Source: Cryptomeria japonica
Lineage: Eukaryota; Streptophyta; Pinopsida; Cupressales; Cupressaceae
Reading direction: 5' to 3'
Assembly: GCF_030272615.1 (NCBI RefSeq)
Contig: NC_081409.1
Coordinates: 878,111,594 to 878,175,593 of the forward strand
DNA: 64,000 nt
A model generated the notes under the pieces. The model saw only the letters and a program-made list of their open reading frames with translations. It was not told the origin of the DNA and searched no databases. This document shows, one piece after another, positions 37,501-47,714 of the stretch. The stretch's first letter is position 1. Every line of letters starts with the position of its first letter. A program made the position numbers and the translations under genes.

Positions 37501-39051
37501 GGGGATTCTCAACTTGTCATCCGTCAAGCAACTGATGATTATCAAACAAAAGACGAAAAGCTAATGCCTTAAAAACAGCTGGTAGATGATCTAAAACAAC
37601 ACTTCGCAAAGATAGAGTTTGAGCAGATACCAAGAGAACAGAATCGCGCTGCTGATGCCATGGCTACAATTGCTTTGCTCATTGATCTACCGCAAAATGA
37701 GACCTCCTATGAGTTCCTGGTAGATAACTTGTTGGTTCCCTCATATGAGATCACTCCTATGGAAATGATATGTGTTGTTGGTCCTGAATCCCAGTTATAT
37801 GGTTCCATATTCACATACCTTCGCGACAATATCTTACCTCCCGATCTATCGAACAATCAACACCGTACTTTCATTCGCCAATCCTCTCGATATGTCATTT
37901 TAGTAGATATCCTATACCGACGAGGTCTAGATGGCACCCTTCTTAGATGTTTAGAGAGTGACGAAGCTCAGATTGCATTATGAGAAGTGCATGAAGGGAT
38001 ATGTGGCCCACATACTAGTGGTCCTACCTTGGCCAAGAAACTCATCAGGACTGGATACTACTGGCCTACTATGGAAAAAGATGCATATCAGTTTGTCAAG
38101 AAATGTAAGCAGTGTCAAATTCATGGAGACCTCATACATGCACCAGCATAGGAACTACAACCACTTGCATCTCCTTGGCCCTTTTGTCAGTGGGGACTCG
38201 ATCTCATAGGCAAGATTCACCCTCCTTCTTCCAATGGACATAAATTCATTATCACAGCCATAGAGTATTTTACAAAGTGGATTGAAGCCGTGCCTCTCAC
38301 ACAAGTTACTGGGAAACAAATAGCTACCTTCATCCTGAACTACATCATTTGCCGATACGGGATTCCTACTTCCATTATTACTGATAACGGGCGTCCTTTC
38401 AAAAATCAGGATGTTCGTGAACTTTGTGACCACTTCCATATCTCTCACCGTTTCTCCACACCATATTACCCCCAAGGTAATGGCCAAGCTGAGGCGTCTA
38501 ACAAAACAATTCTCAAAATCCTTAAAAAGACAGTCGACGACGCTGGCCGTAACTGGCATATCCAACTCAATCCTGCACTTTGGGCCTATCGCACAAGTGT
38601 CTGCACACCTACAGGAGCTACACCCTACTCACTTGTCTACGGTGCTGAAGCCATTTTGCCTATTGAGGTCAAGTTACCTTCTTTACAGGTCTCCTTGAGA
38701 AACATAATCAACGATGAAGACTACAGGGTCTCTCGCTTACAAGAACTAGAACTGCTGGAGGAACGAAGGCACACTGCTTTTAATCATCTCAAGGCTTACC
38801 AACAACGAATGAGTCGTAGTTACAATCACAAAGTTAAGCCTCGCACATTCGAGGTAGGTGACTTAGTACTCAGAGAGAACCCCAAGAATCAGCAAGACAG
38901 AGATAAGAAGGGCAAGTTCGAACCAAACTGGCTTGGTCCTTACATCATCACAGCGGTATATGGATCTGGGGCATATCAGCTCTCAACTACAGAAGGGGAA
39001 CCTTTGGAGGATCCTATCAACAGCATGCACCTTCGCAGGTTCTACACATAA
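31549..39051 (+). pseudogene. gag-pol: Element B gag-pol polyprotein (one frame, ten stops)
   Basis: The frame of 2,501 codons runs from MVETRLQKSRR to LRRFYT with no frameshift. Domains: gag capsid (about 32500-33000), CX2HX4HX4C knuckle (about 33368-33410), protease VLVDGGAG (about 34084-34107), a G-patch-like segment GYDGKSPLGL...KGLGF (about 34800-34945), RT with YVDD (about 36430-36442), RNase H (36820-37120), a second RNase H FDGSYTQHGAGAG (from 37300), integrase HHCC finger (about 37985-38125) and DDE core (D about 38200, D about 38380, E about 38490), then a tail without a chromodomain. Stops are at 31849, 32353, 35878, 36667, 36688, 36799, 37039, 37570, 37981 and 38149. Many are CGA-to-TGA or CAA/CAG-to-TAA/TAG. 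It cannot make pol as it stands. Confidence 0.95.
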
Positions 39052-40762
39052 GCTCTTCGGAACATCCTAATTCAAAAATACAAAAAAAAAAAAGTAAAAA
39101 AATCAAAAATACAAAAAAAATTATAAAACAAAAAAATCGCTACTTGGTGAAAACCTGGCAAACAGGCGCCTTGTGACACAAAAAAAATTGAAAAATCGAA
39201 AAAAGTAAAGAGAAATAATTTCGTCCAACGGTGAAAACCACTTCGGTGGCGCCCTGGGCAAGTACCATGGTGAAAACTGGGTCACCAGCGCCATGCGTAG
39301 AGACTTTGCTCCTCCATCCTTCAGGATTCTCTTTCATCCTTTCACTTTGCACACACTCACAACCTATTCGTTCACAATAAACTTAATTATTCCCATCATG
39401 GCTTGTTATTGATCTACCTAAGATTGGTTAGCCATCCATAACCCTCCCTTTTCACTCCCTTTCCATCCATAATAAATCAGATCCTATCTGTGACTACGGC
39501 CAATCCTACGTCTAGTAATGGGTGTGGAACTGAGAACATCACGTGTTTCAAGGAGTACAGTTTCTTCTAGCTTCCTTCAGTTTATCCGCGCACAATCCGC
39601 AATAAAGCAACATCTGCATCACAGATCCGCAATAAAGTTTCGTCTTCTCCACAATAAAGTATCAGTTTCATGGATTCAGTCAGTTTCAGATGAGACACAG
39701 CAGCAACAATGGGCTTCAACAAAATCAAATCTTTCAACAGACTCAGACAACATATGGTTCAGTGCTATCTATCCTTTCTGTGAAAGTGAACATTGTGACC
39801 ACAATCAAATAAGACTTATACAAGTGACAAGAGACACTAAACTTGAGGACTACAGTGGATGTTGGTGTCGAGTCTTAGTTTTCTTTTGATTTTATCTTTT
39901 GGTGACATGTCTTTTAGATTTTCTAGGATGTCTTTGACTAGAGATTCTATCTCCAGGATGTCTTTGACTAGAAAGGCGAGGATGGGGTATCGTCACCTAT
40001 TTGCATTTGCTATCTGTCGATTGTCTTTTAGTAATGCTATGACTTGTCCAAGGATATGAGGACACTGTGAGTCTAGTATGAACTGGGGCATTCCTTGTTT
40101 GTGACTGTCTTATCTCCATGCAAACAGGTACAATGGCTTTCTGGGCCGCACAAATGCCTCGATTGTCATAACCTATTCTGCCATAATAAAGCTCAATGAT
40201 GATAACGCACAAGAAGCTCTTTCACCTTCATATCTTCTGTCTTTCATCCCCCTTTCTTGATTGACTTCCATGTCCTTCTCGAGTCTGCATAGCCCGCTAT
40301 CACATGACTGAGTATAATGACACACCAAAAATATTTGCATTTCATATAGTTACATCTGCACCACCACATATAAGCATTTCATACGTACATATAGATATCA
40401 CAATTGCATCACATCCTGCACACAACACCTATTAGCACAATTTACATCTGCATTATCATATTCATTTGCATTACATACATTCACATTTGCATTATGCATC
40501 ACATATACAACATAAAAGAACAAAAAATATATTGCATTGCATCATATAAGCATCCATATCATAAAACATGCATCACATAAGAACATCTTATCACATAAGA
40601 TACACATGCATATAGCTGCCGCAAAAATGGATCATCTCATATATAATCAAATGTGTCATGATACAATGATGTCAAAAGAATCATATGGCTACAAAATCAC
40701 CCGCAAGTGTCTACAATACAAAAAATGGTACATATACTGATACAAAGGGGAGCCCTCTATGG
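39052..40762 (+). other. Element B region between the converging genes
   Basis: No coding sequence. It has the conserved hairpin (39144-39170), a second conserved block (39222-39302), several CAATAAA motifs (about 39375-39660) and CATTTGCAT-rich AT sequence (40335-40520), matching the same region of A. Confidence 0.7.
39144..39170 (+). promoter_or_regulatory. Conserved 3'UTR hairpin motif (element B)
   Basis: Same CCTGGCAAACAGG core as at 8423-8435, in the same position relative to the gag-pol stop. Confidence 0.6.
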
Positions 40763-42712
40763 CTATGATGAACTCCCTCCCTCGGAGCCGCCTGGCCTCG
40801 ACGGAGTCTAAGCTCTAGATGGTCCCGCTCCAGGATCCCCCTGCCTGTCTGGTGGTGGTGGAGGACCCATGACCCCACCGCTGGATGCCTGCCTCCTACG
40901 ACTCCCTCCCGTAGCCATCGCTGTGCGCGATGATCTATGGAAGCTCCTCGCCCGCTGATCCGCTGGCACGACACCATAGTACAGATCCCTCCAGTAGGCG
41001 ATCTCCTCTCCGGCTCGCAGCACATATGCGTAGCCTGCCCCTGCATCCTCTGCTGCCCACCTCCCTGCCCTCAGAGCTATCTCGGCCTCAGTATATCTCT
41101 AGATGGCCTGGTCTCTCCCCCGCTCTGTGTCCCTGAGCCTGATCCTGAGGCGATCCCTCTCCCGCTCCAACTCTGCAATCTCGTCTGCCTGGCCCTAGCA
41201 GATCTCTCTTAGCCCTAGCAGCTCATCCTCCTCAGGATCTCCACCCTCAGCCTCTTCCTGTGGCTCCTCCTCTGCAGGTGCCTGCACCTATGCCTCCCCC
41301 TCTACCTGACTAGGTGCCTGAATAGGTACCTGTCCCTGTGCCTGTCCCTGTCCCTGCACCTGTCTAGGTCCCTGTGCTCTAGGACCCTGTGCTGTTGGTA
41401 CATGTAGGGGCAATCCGCCCCGAGCCCTCACCACCTGGGCTGGTCTCTCCTGTCCTCCCTCCCTCCGAGGTGCTACTCGCCTCTCCCCCATCACTCCCCT
41501 TCACCTCCGTCGGCCCCTGCCTCCATCTCCTCCACCATCATCATCATCATCCCCTCCTACCTCTCCCTCCAGCAGCTCTCCCGGATCTGTCAATCTCGGA
41601 AAGGGATGCTCTGCCCAATACGCAGAGTACTCTGCGTCCATCCCTGCATCCTCTACCTCTGGCCACATATCCCATGGTAATGGCATCATCTCTGCCAGCT
41701 GTGTCACGGCCTGATCATATGATAACAGCGGCCCGAACTGTACCTGATCTCTGACTGTATGGGCATACATGCCCGAGCCTCGTGGCATCCACTGAATCCT
41801 ACCGAACTGTCTGCATAGCCTGTCAACAAGCTGCCTCTCCAGAATATAGGGCGTCCGCCCAATAAGATACCTGCTCCTAAATGCATAGGGTAGCTCCAAT
41901 GCGTCGTCATCCCACTCCTTGCACCCCAGGTACGGCCTCTAGATAACCATGTCAATGTCATCTATGACGCGCCTCCAATGCTCCAGTCGACCAATCCGAG
42001 GCTGTGATGTAATCATATCGTACAAATGCACGAAACTCCGTCCATGCCCTCTGCCCCTGAAGTGAATAGGCCGTGTGATGGGAAGGTGCTCATATGCCCA
42101 CACCTGAAGGAGAGTCACTCCGCAGCCCAAGCCCACTGATCCGTGGTACACAAACTGATGCAGCTCATAGTACAAATGTGCCAGGACACATGGCCCCCAT
42201 GCATATCTGGTGTGCTCTATCATCAGCATCTCCAATGCCCCTCCCCAGCCAACTGCCAATCCCCGTGTGGCTCTGTCCGGACACAAGTACCCACTGATGA
42301 CTCCTCCGATAACAGCTGGTAAAGCTAAACCTGTAGCGGTCATGGTATCCCATGCCACGTGACTTGCTCGTATCTCTAACCCGGGATCCTGGAATACCCA
42401 TCTTAGTGCCTCCCTGTCACCATCTCAATCATATGGAATCAACTCTCCATCGATCGGAATATGCAGAATCCTGTAAACATCCTCCAGCGTCACTGTCATC
42501 TCACCCATCGGAAGATGAAACGTGCATGTCTCAGAGTGCCATCTCTCAGCCAACGCAGTCAGCAAACCCATGTTTGCCCGAAACTCAGGCACATATAGCA
42601 CATGTGTGAGACCCATCTCCTCAATAGAAATCATGTCCTGAATCGACAACTCTGGTCGCAACCTCTGAGTAGATGGGAATCTCTCCCGTGACTCCAGCAT
42701 AGGCAGATACTC
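40763..42712 (-). pseudogene. Element B antisense gene, exon 2: plant mobile domain protein (decayed)
   Basis: On the minus strand the exon begins after TTGACTGCAG and keeps one frame of 650 codons to the TAG at 40763. PMD words are FHLPMGEMTVTLEDV, HIPIDGELIPYD, RYAWGPCVLAHLYYELHQF and RQFGRIQWMPRGSG. Then come an acidic stretch of Asp and Gly, a Gln/Pro-rich repeat, an E/R-rich coiled coil, EIAYWRDLYYGVVPADQRA and a GGSEGGSSS end. Stops include about 42422 (TGA), 41936 (TAG where A has Trp), 41501 (TGA), 41288 (TAG), two in the coiled coil, and 40805. No frameshift is needed, unlike A. The family's cellular members are nuclear silencing factors; the retrotransposon copy's role is unknown. 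Confidence 0.88.
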
Positions 42713-42744
42713 CTGCAGTCAACCAATCAATCATGTCAGTTATC

Positions 42745-43075
42745 GTGGCATTCACTGTTTATCACAAAATGCTACTTGCTATCTAAATGCATATGGTTAT
42801 CTACCCTAGTGACACTCACTGTTCATCACAAAGTGTTGCTATCTATCCTAGTAGTACTCCCTGTTCATCACAAAGTACTACGTGTGTGACATTCCCTGTT
42901 CATCACAAAGTGTTACTCACATTCGCACTCCCTGTTCATCACAAAGTGTTGCCTATCTTGGTGCTCCCTGTTCATCACAAAGTGCCTTGATCTATCCTAG
43001 TCTTCCTAGAGGACCTGCTTGAGTGTATCCTCTCAGCAGCTTATCCAATCGACAGCGTATGTTCATCACAGAACT
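42745..43075 (-). repeat. TTCATCACAAAGTG tandem array (element B)
   Basis: About seven copies of the core CTGTTCATCACAAAGTG with variable spacers. A has about nine, so the array expands and contracts between insertions. Confidence 0.85.
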
Positions 43076-43119
43076 GCCGATTTGACCTAAAAGACTCAAC
43101 TTATGCATTTTGACACACA

Positions 43120-43410
43120 CACGTGCTTTAAACTCACAAACGTGCTTCTAGACTGCACAAACGTGCTTCTGCAACACAGATGCGCTTTTTGAACACAAAC
43201 GTGCCTATACCATGCACAAACGCGACCAGGGAACACAGACGTCCCTACATGACATAAACGCCCCTATAGGGCACAGACGCTTCTACATTTCACAAACGCG
43301 TCTGTATTCAGCACAAACGCGGTTCCAAGCATAGACGCACCTGGACCCGTCACAGACGCGCCTGTCCGACACAGACGCACCTGGCACTGACACAGACGCG
43401 GTTGCACGTT
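43120..43410 (-). repeat. GCGTCTGTG-type array, antisense orientation (element B)
   Basis: About fourteen degenerate copies of CACAGACGCG or CACAAACGCG occur on the plus strand, within the intron and in the orientation opposite to the leader arrays. Confidence 0.85.
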
Positions 43411-43519
43411 TTTTGCACTTTTTAACTACCCTATTCCTAGCGCATTTATTGCTACTTAGCATGCATTAATGACAAAACTTGAAATGCGTGAAAGTACGAG
43501 GAGGTTTTCGGGTACTTAC

Positions 43520-43585
43520 TGGCTCTCCTGCATCTGCTGGTCGCTGGAATCGGCAAACGCGATCGAATCTATGAATGAAAGCCAT
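43520..43585 (-). pseudogene. Element B antisense gene, exon 1 (22 codons)
   Basis: The ATG at 43585 gives MAFIHRFDRVCRFQRP, 66 nt to the GTAAGT donor and phase 0 into exon 2 (EYLPMLESRERFP). It equals A in length and phase. The TATA motif lies 91 bp upstream. Confidence 0.7.
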
Positions 43586-43675
43586 CGCTGCTGACTGCTA
43601 CTGCTCTTTTCTCGCTCTGCACTGTGATCTCATAAGGGTGTGGATGACAATGAGGATCTCTTTTGCCCGTGGTCT

Positions 43676-43683
43676 ATCTTATA
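43676..43683 (-). promoter_or_regulatory. TATA box of the antisense PMD gene (element B)
   Basis: The minus strand reads GGCTATAAGATAGACCA, identical to A around the box. Confidence 0.55.
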
Positions 43684-43915
43684 GCCTAGCCTAGCCCTCG
43701 TCTTCCTTTCCCGAGTCAGTCTTTCTCATCCCATGACTTTGTCACTTTATCCGATCAGTCCATTCTATCCCGTCTTTCTTATCGAGAGATTGTCTGCAAT
43801 CTTTTCAGACATTTTCATCCAATCTCTCAAAGGGGCATATCATTCCCATTCTGGAGCAACTCTGTATCAGTTTATCTTATCTTCTTTGAAACAACGCGAC
43901 AAGCCGCATTGTCTC

Positions 43916-43929
43916 AAAGAAGGGCAAAA
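43916..43929 (+). promoter_or_regulatory. Polypurine tract of element B
   Basis: AAAGAAGGGCAAAA abuts the 3' LTR, with one change from the AAAGAGGGGCAAAA of A and G. A second run, AAAGGGGCAT, lies near 43829-43838. Confidence 0.85.
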
Positions 43930-44708
43930 TGTAGACACCCAAAATTGTCATGTCTAATTAAATAAATATTTTATTTATTTAATTATCTAAGCCTAATTCT
44001 TCTATTAATTAAATAAATTTTTATTTATTTAATTAATTCATTTATCCTCTTCTAGCCTTATTTCTTATTTAAATAAATACATTTATTTATTTAAATTATC
44101 CTTTTCCTAAATTAAATAAATATTTTATTTATTTAATTGTCCTACTTCTTCTATTAATTAAATAAATCTTTATTTATTTAATTAATTCATTAGCCTTTTC
44201 TACCCATGACACATGTCATTCATCTCTTAATTCCTACACTACCTACCTCTTTCATTATTTTGGTATTTCTTATACCTACCCTCTAATCCTAGCCGACCTC
44301 TCTTTTTACACTCTCAATCTTAACCCTCCATTTCTTATTGTGTCTTCTATTTAAGGAGATACTTTCTTCATTGTCAAACCCTAATGGCTAATGACTGATT
44401 TTGGAGTACTTGGCTACACTACGATCCTACTTGCAACCACATTCCGTTCTTTGTTGAGCTCTTGTGCATATTAAAATCTGAGAGCAAATATATCAAGCAA
44501 GATCAATGGAGATAGGAAGAATGGAGATCAAAACCCTATTGGACATGTGATGGTATAATCTTTGTGATTTTGAGTTATTTGCATTGTCTTAGGTAATCTT
44601 CATATGTTATGGTGGATCTTTGTTCATTGTTAGGCTAGGGTTTGGTGGTTGGATTCATTTTAGCCTTTCAATATTGTTGTTTATTGTTATCCATTTTCAC
44701 CATAAACA
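43930..44708 (+). repeat. 3' LTR of element B
   Basis: 779 bp. Compared base by base with the 5' copy, it lacks one C (ACACTCTC against ACACCTCTC) and has G for A in CATTGTCAAA. No other difference was seen. Confidence 0.97.
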
Positions 44709-45476
44709 TTAGGCATATAAGTAAGTTACCAAATCTGAATGTGCCTTTCTTGTCACCCTTAATTTTCTTCAGGTTGTCAATCAGTTCATCTTTTAGCCAT
44801 TCACATATGTCAATCTTAGTGTTGTTGTTCACCATGTCATAAGCACTTTTGAGACATAAACTAGAAACAGAGTTTAATCTGTTAGCATGTGTAGTCTTGT
44901 ATCCTAGAATCATGCTAATGAATTTGACATTAATACCCTTCACATCATTTACTCTAAAGGATCTCTTGTCATAGGTTGCACCAGTTAGGGTCATTATAGT
45001 GTTGTTTGAAACCTTTTTAGTTTTGTTAGGCTTGCTACCAGTGAAGGTAAGCCAGTCACTACCCTAACTGATTCTCTTGTAATCTTATGGATGGAGTCAA
45101 GCCAAAAGAATTCCCCATGAACTCTGCTTAATACAATTCTTATAACTTCCTTGGGAAAATCAGGAATGCTAAGTATCTCCACAAAACCTAGGGTTTCAAT
45201 TATCTTGTGTTCTGGTTTCAAATTACCATTTTCATCACAAATTACAGTCCTATAAATGTTCATTATTTCATCAGCACCAAGTTCTTCAATATGACAATGT
45301 ATGTAAATCCTAGGGTCTTCAACATATGCAACTCCTTTGGGTATTTTTGAAAATGCTCCTAGGGTATCATCCCACTTTGCTACTTTGGGTATGATCTTAA
45401 ATGCGGGCCTGGGGCGTTTAACCACTTCAATTACAGTAGAGTTTGCAATGAATTCAGGTGCAGAGGAGGAAGCCAT
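44709..45476 (-). pseudogene. Element C ORF2, N-terminal part
   Basis: On the minus strand it opens MASSSAPEFIANSTVIEVVK at 45476. Conserved blocks are GAFSKIPKGVAYVEDPRIY, FWLDSIHKITRESVRVVTGL, MTLTGATYDKRSFRVNDV, ISMILGYKTTHANRLNSVSS and IDNLKKIKGDKKG. A single-base deletion at about 45041-45048 (TCACTGG where D has TCAACTTG) shifts the frame. After correction the ORF runs to the B insertion and continues in frame at 28539. The domain is not one I recognise. Confidence 0.8.
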
Positions 45477-45817
45477 TTTATAAATACCTTAATCTGCCTT
45501 TAGGGTTGAATGCTTGAATGATTTGCTTCACTTCTCATTGTGGATGCCTTCACTCAGGTTTTTCATGCTCTAAGGAAGTTTGAATGCGCGGTGAATGAAA
45601 AAGAGTGCAAAACACTTTCTTTATAATGTCATTTCCCTCAACTACCATAATAAATGCCTGTCGGTTAAGTGAAACTTAACACATCTGCCAGTAAAGAAGC
45701 AATTCAACTTCTTACCATCAACCGAGGGTAAACTAGCATGATTTTCAATTTGTTGCCATACCCCCAAAAGATTTCTTTTTAGTTAGATGAAGAATCTCAT
45801 GCCGGTGGAGTAATACT

Positions 45818-46890
45818 CTATTCTACTGGTGAAGGAATAGCTTCATTAACATTCTGATCTGTCTTTCTAATCCATTGTTTTGAAAATTCTTGCTTTACCT
45901 CTTCAACTTTCTCTTTACGTTTCAAACTGGGTCCTTTGTTATTTTCCAGTGATGCCTTACTTCTACAAAATTTTGCAATATGTCCAATCTTGTTACAAGC
46001 ATAACAAGTCTCATTATTTTTTTGAAAAGATTTTCCATAACCTATGCCAATATGTGTTCTGCATTGATTAGATAAGTGTCCAAATATTCCACAAACATAG
46101 CATCTTACATTCTTTCTGCAATTTTCTAAGTTATGACCAATTTTGTTACATTTAGAACATTGACCAGTGGGTGCATTGGTGTTCTCATAGTTTCTAGATC
46201 TACACTGATTTGCTTTATGACCATACTTGTTACAGTTAAACAATTTCCCATTAAAATTGTAAGCATTAAGTTGTCTTACCAGTTTGTTGTGATCATGATT
46301 GTTTGCAATGCTGGAGCTTTCACCAACTTCAAAGCCAAGTCCATTAGTATCTCCATCAGGCTTCTGAATTTTCAGCATGTTATCAAGTTCCTTTGAACTT
46401 TTCTTGAATTTCTCTTTGTGTTGATTTGCAGCAGCCAACTCATTTTCAATATTCCCTTTTGTCTCATAAGTTTAGTATTATCATTTTGTGTATGCATCAA
46501 ATTTGTCTTCAACATATCATTTTCATGATTAAGTCTTGTGTTTTCATTTCTAGCATCATTTAGTCTTCTGATCAATTCATCTTCATTCTTCTTTCTGTCT
46601 TAAATGTCTTTACAAAACCTCATAGTCATATCTTGTATCTCGTTCCTCATAGTACTATTTTCTTGTCTCAACTTGTTCACAAGGTCATTAAGAGTTTCTT
46701 TTTCACCATCATCATTCTGCATCTTTTCAGAAAGTTCTCTTCTTTTGTTTCTAGCAATAGTAATATTTTCTTGAAGTCCTTGAATGAATTCCTATGCAGT
46801 CTTTAGATCATCTTCAAGTTTCATATTCTTCAACTTTTCTGCATCATAATCTGAAAGAGCTATTTCCAATTGTTTCCTCAAGTTTTCCAT
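45818..46890 (-). pseudogene. Element C ORF1: coiled-coil protein with four CCHC zinc knuckles
   Basis: The minus-strand ATG at 46890 gives MENLRKQLEIALSDYDAEKL, 58 bp after the primer site. A coiled coil occupies about the first 185 residues, then the GDTNGLGFEVGESS linker. The knuckles are LFNCNKYGHKANQC (first Cys lost), CSKCNKIGHNLENC, CYVCGIFGHLSNQC and CYACNKIGHIAKFC. The tail KQWIRKTDQNVNEA matches D. It has stops near 46792 and 46602 and a one-base deletion near 46450. Probably the RNA-binding, gag-equivalent protein of the family. Confidence 0.8.
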
Positions 46891-46947
46891 CTCTACCGGT
46901 GTTAGAATCTCCCTCAAGTTGTTAGGATTTTGAAAATAGAGGACCAA

Positions 46948-46959
46948 GCTTTGATACCA
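46948..46959 (-). promoter_or_regulatory. Primer binding site of element C
   Basis: The minus strand reads TGGTATCAAAGC, one mismatch from the initiator-Met site TGGTATCAGAGC typical of copia. It is identical to D and one to two bases from F. Confidence 0.85.
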
Positions 46960-46961
46960 AT

Positions 46962-47714
46962 TGTTAGGATTTCCAAAGATACTAAGAGAGGGGGTGAATC
47001 AGTATCTAACTGGTAAATGGATTTTTTGAACTTATTAAATAAATTGCATTCCAAAACTGTGTACCAGTAAATAAGAATTAATGTAGTAAATAATAACAAT
47101 AAACACAATATAGAAAGCACACCATAACACAATATTTTTGGTGAGGAAACTTGGTGTGGGAAAAGTCTCAGTGGGATTTGTGACCCATAATATTCACTCA
47201 CTAGCCAATAAATGAATATTACTTACAATATGTGGTGCCTCCACATGTAGAAAGGCTCACTGCTCAATTACAAAAGAAGTCTCATTGACTTACAAAAGTG
47301 GATTATGGAAATCCAAAGTGATGTACTGCTATAAAAAGCATCTGCTATGCCAAGTTCAGTACTGGTTTAAGCTCTTACAACAACCATAAACCTTACTTCA
47401 ATATCTGCTCATCATATCCATCTATCATGTCCTTCTACATACTCCATACAAAATGATCTACAAGATCTCATACTTATATATGAGTCTTATTACAATATGT
47501 TATGTCGACTTACAAAAGATATTACAATTAAATACAATATGTAATAAACAAAATCATGTCGGCCAGGGTGTTGGTAATCATCTTTGTCACTGCCAGTAAA
47601 CTAACTGCCAGTGTAGAGTCTGTCGGTGTCGGTGCCATAGGATTGCAAGGTTGCCATCAATGACAATACCTTCAATCACCTACAATTTCTCATTGGAGTG
47701 TGCATTTGCCAACA
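46962..47714 (-). repeat. 5' LTR of element C
   Basis: 753 bp, TGTTGG to CCTAACA on the minus strand, with the GAAAG duplication at its outer edge. Confidence 0.92.

Larger units (their letters stand above)
42713..43519 (-). other. Intron of the antisense PMD gene in element B
   Basis: The donor CCA|GTAAGTACC and acceptor TTGACTGCAG|GAG are placed as in A. The length is 807 bp. It carries the TTCATCACAAAGTG array and the inverted GCGTCTGTG array. Confidence 0.75.
28545..44708 (+). mobile_element. Element B: complete Tat-type Ty3/gypsy LTR retrotransposon with antisense PMD gene
   Basis: B is 16,164 bp with a 5-bp duplication TTAGG on both sides (28540-28544 and 44709-44713). Its LTRs (780 and 779 bp) differ by one substitution and one single-base indel. 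A primer site TGGCACGCCCGGTGGGAC follows the 5' LTR, and the polypurine tract AAAGAAGGGCAAAA precedes the 3' LTR. Removing B rejoins ORF2 of element C in frame, which confirms both boundaries. It is the most recent insertion in the stack. Confidence 0.96.
24825..47714 (-). mobile_element. Element C: pol-less copia-like LTR element, reverse orientation, hosting B
   Basis: C consists of 24825-28544 plus 44714-47714, split by element B. Without B it is about 6.7 kb. Perfect 5-bp duplications GAAAG flank it (24820-24824 and 47715-47719). The 3' LTR is 24825-25580 and the 5' LTR 46962-47714, about 5-7 percent different by eye. On the minus strand the primer site TGGTATCAAAGC (46948-46959) and polypurine tract CCAAAGGGGGAGAT (just right of 25580) match D and resemble F. 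It encodes ORF1 and ORF2 only. Confidence 0.92.

Noticed and set aside
42745-43410. Regularly spaced repeats as a CRISPR array
   Set aside because: Units are degenerate, spacers are not of constant length, and the setting is a plant retrotransposon intron.
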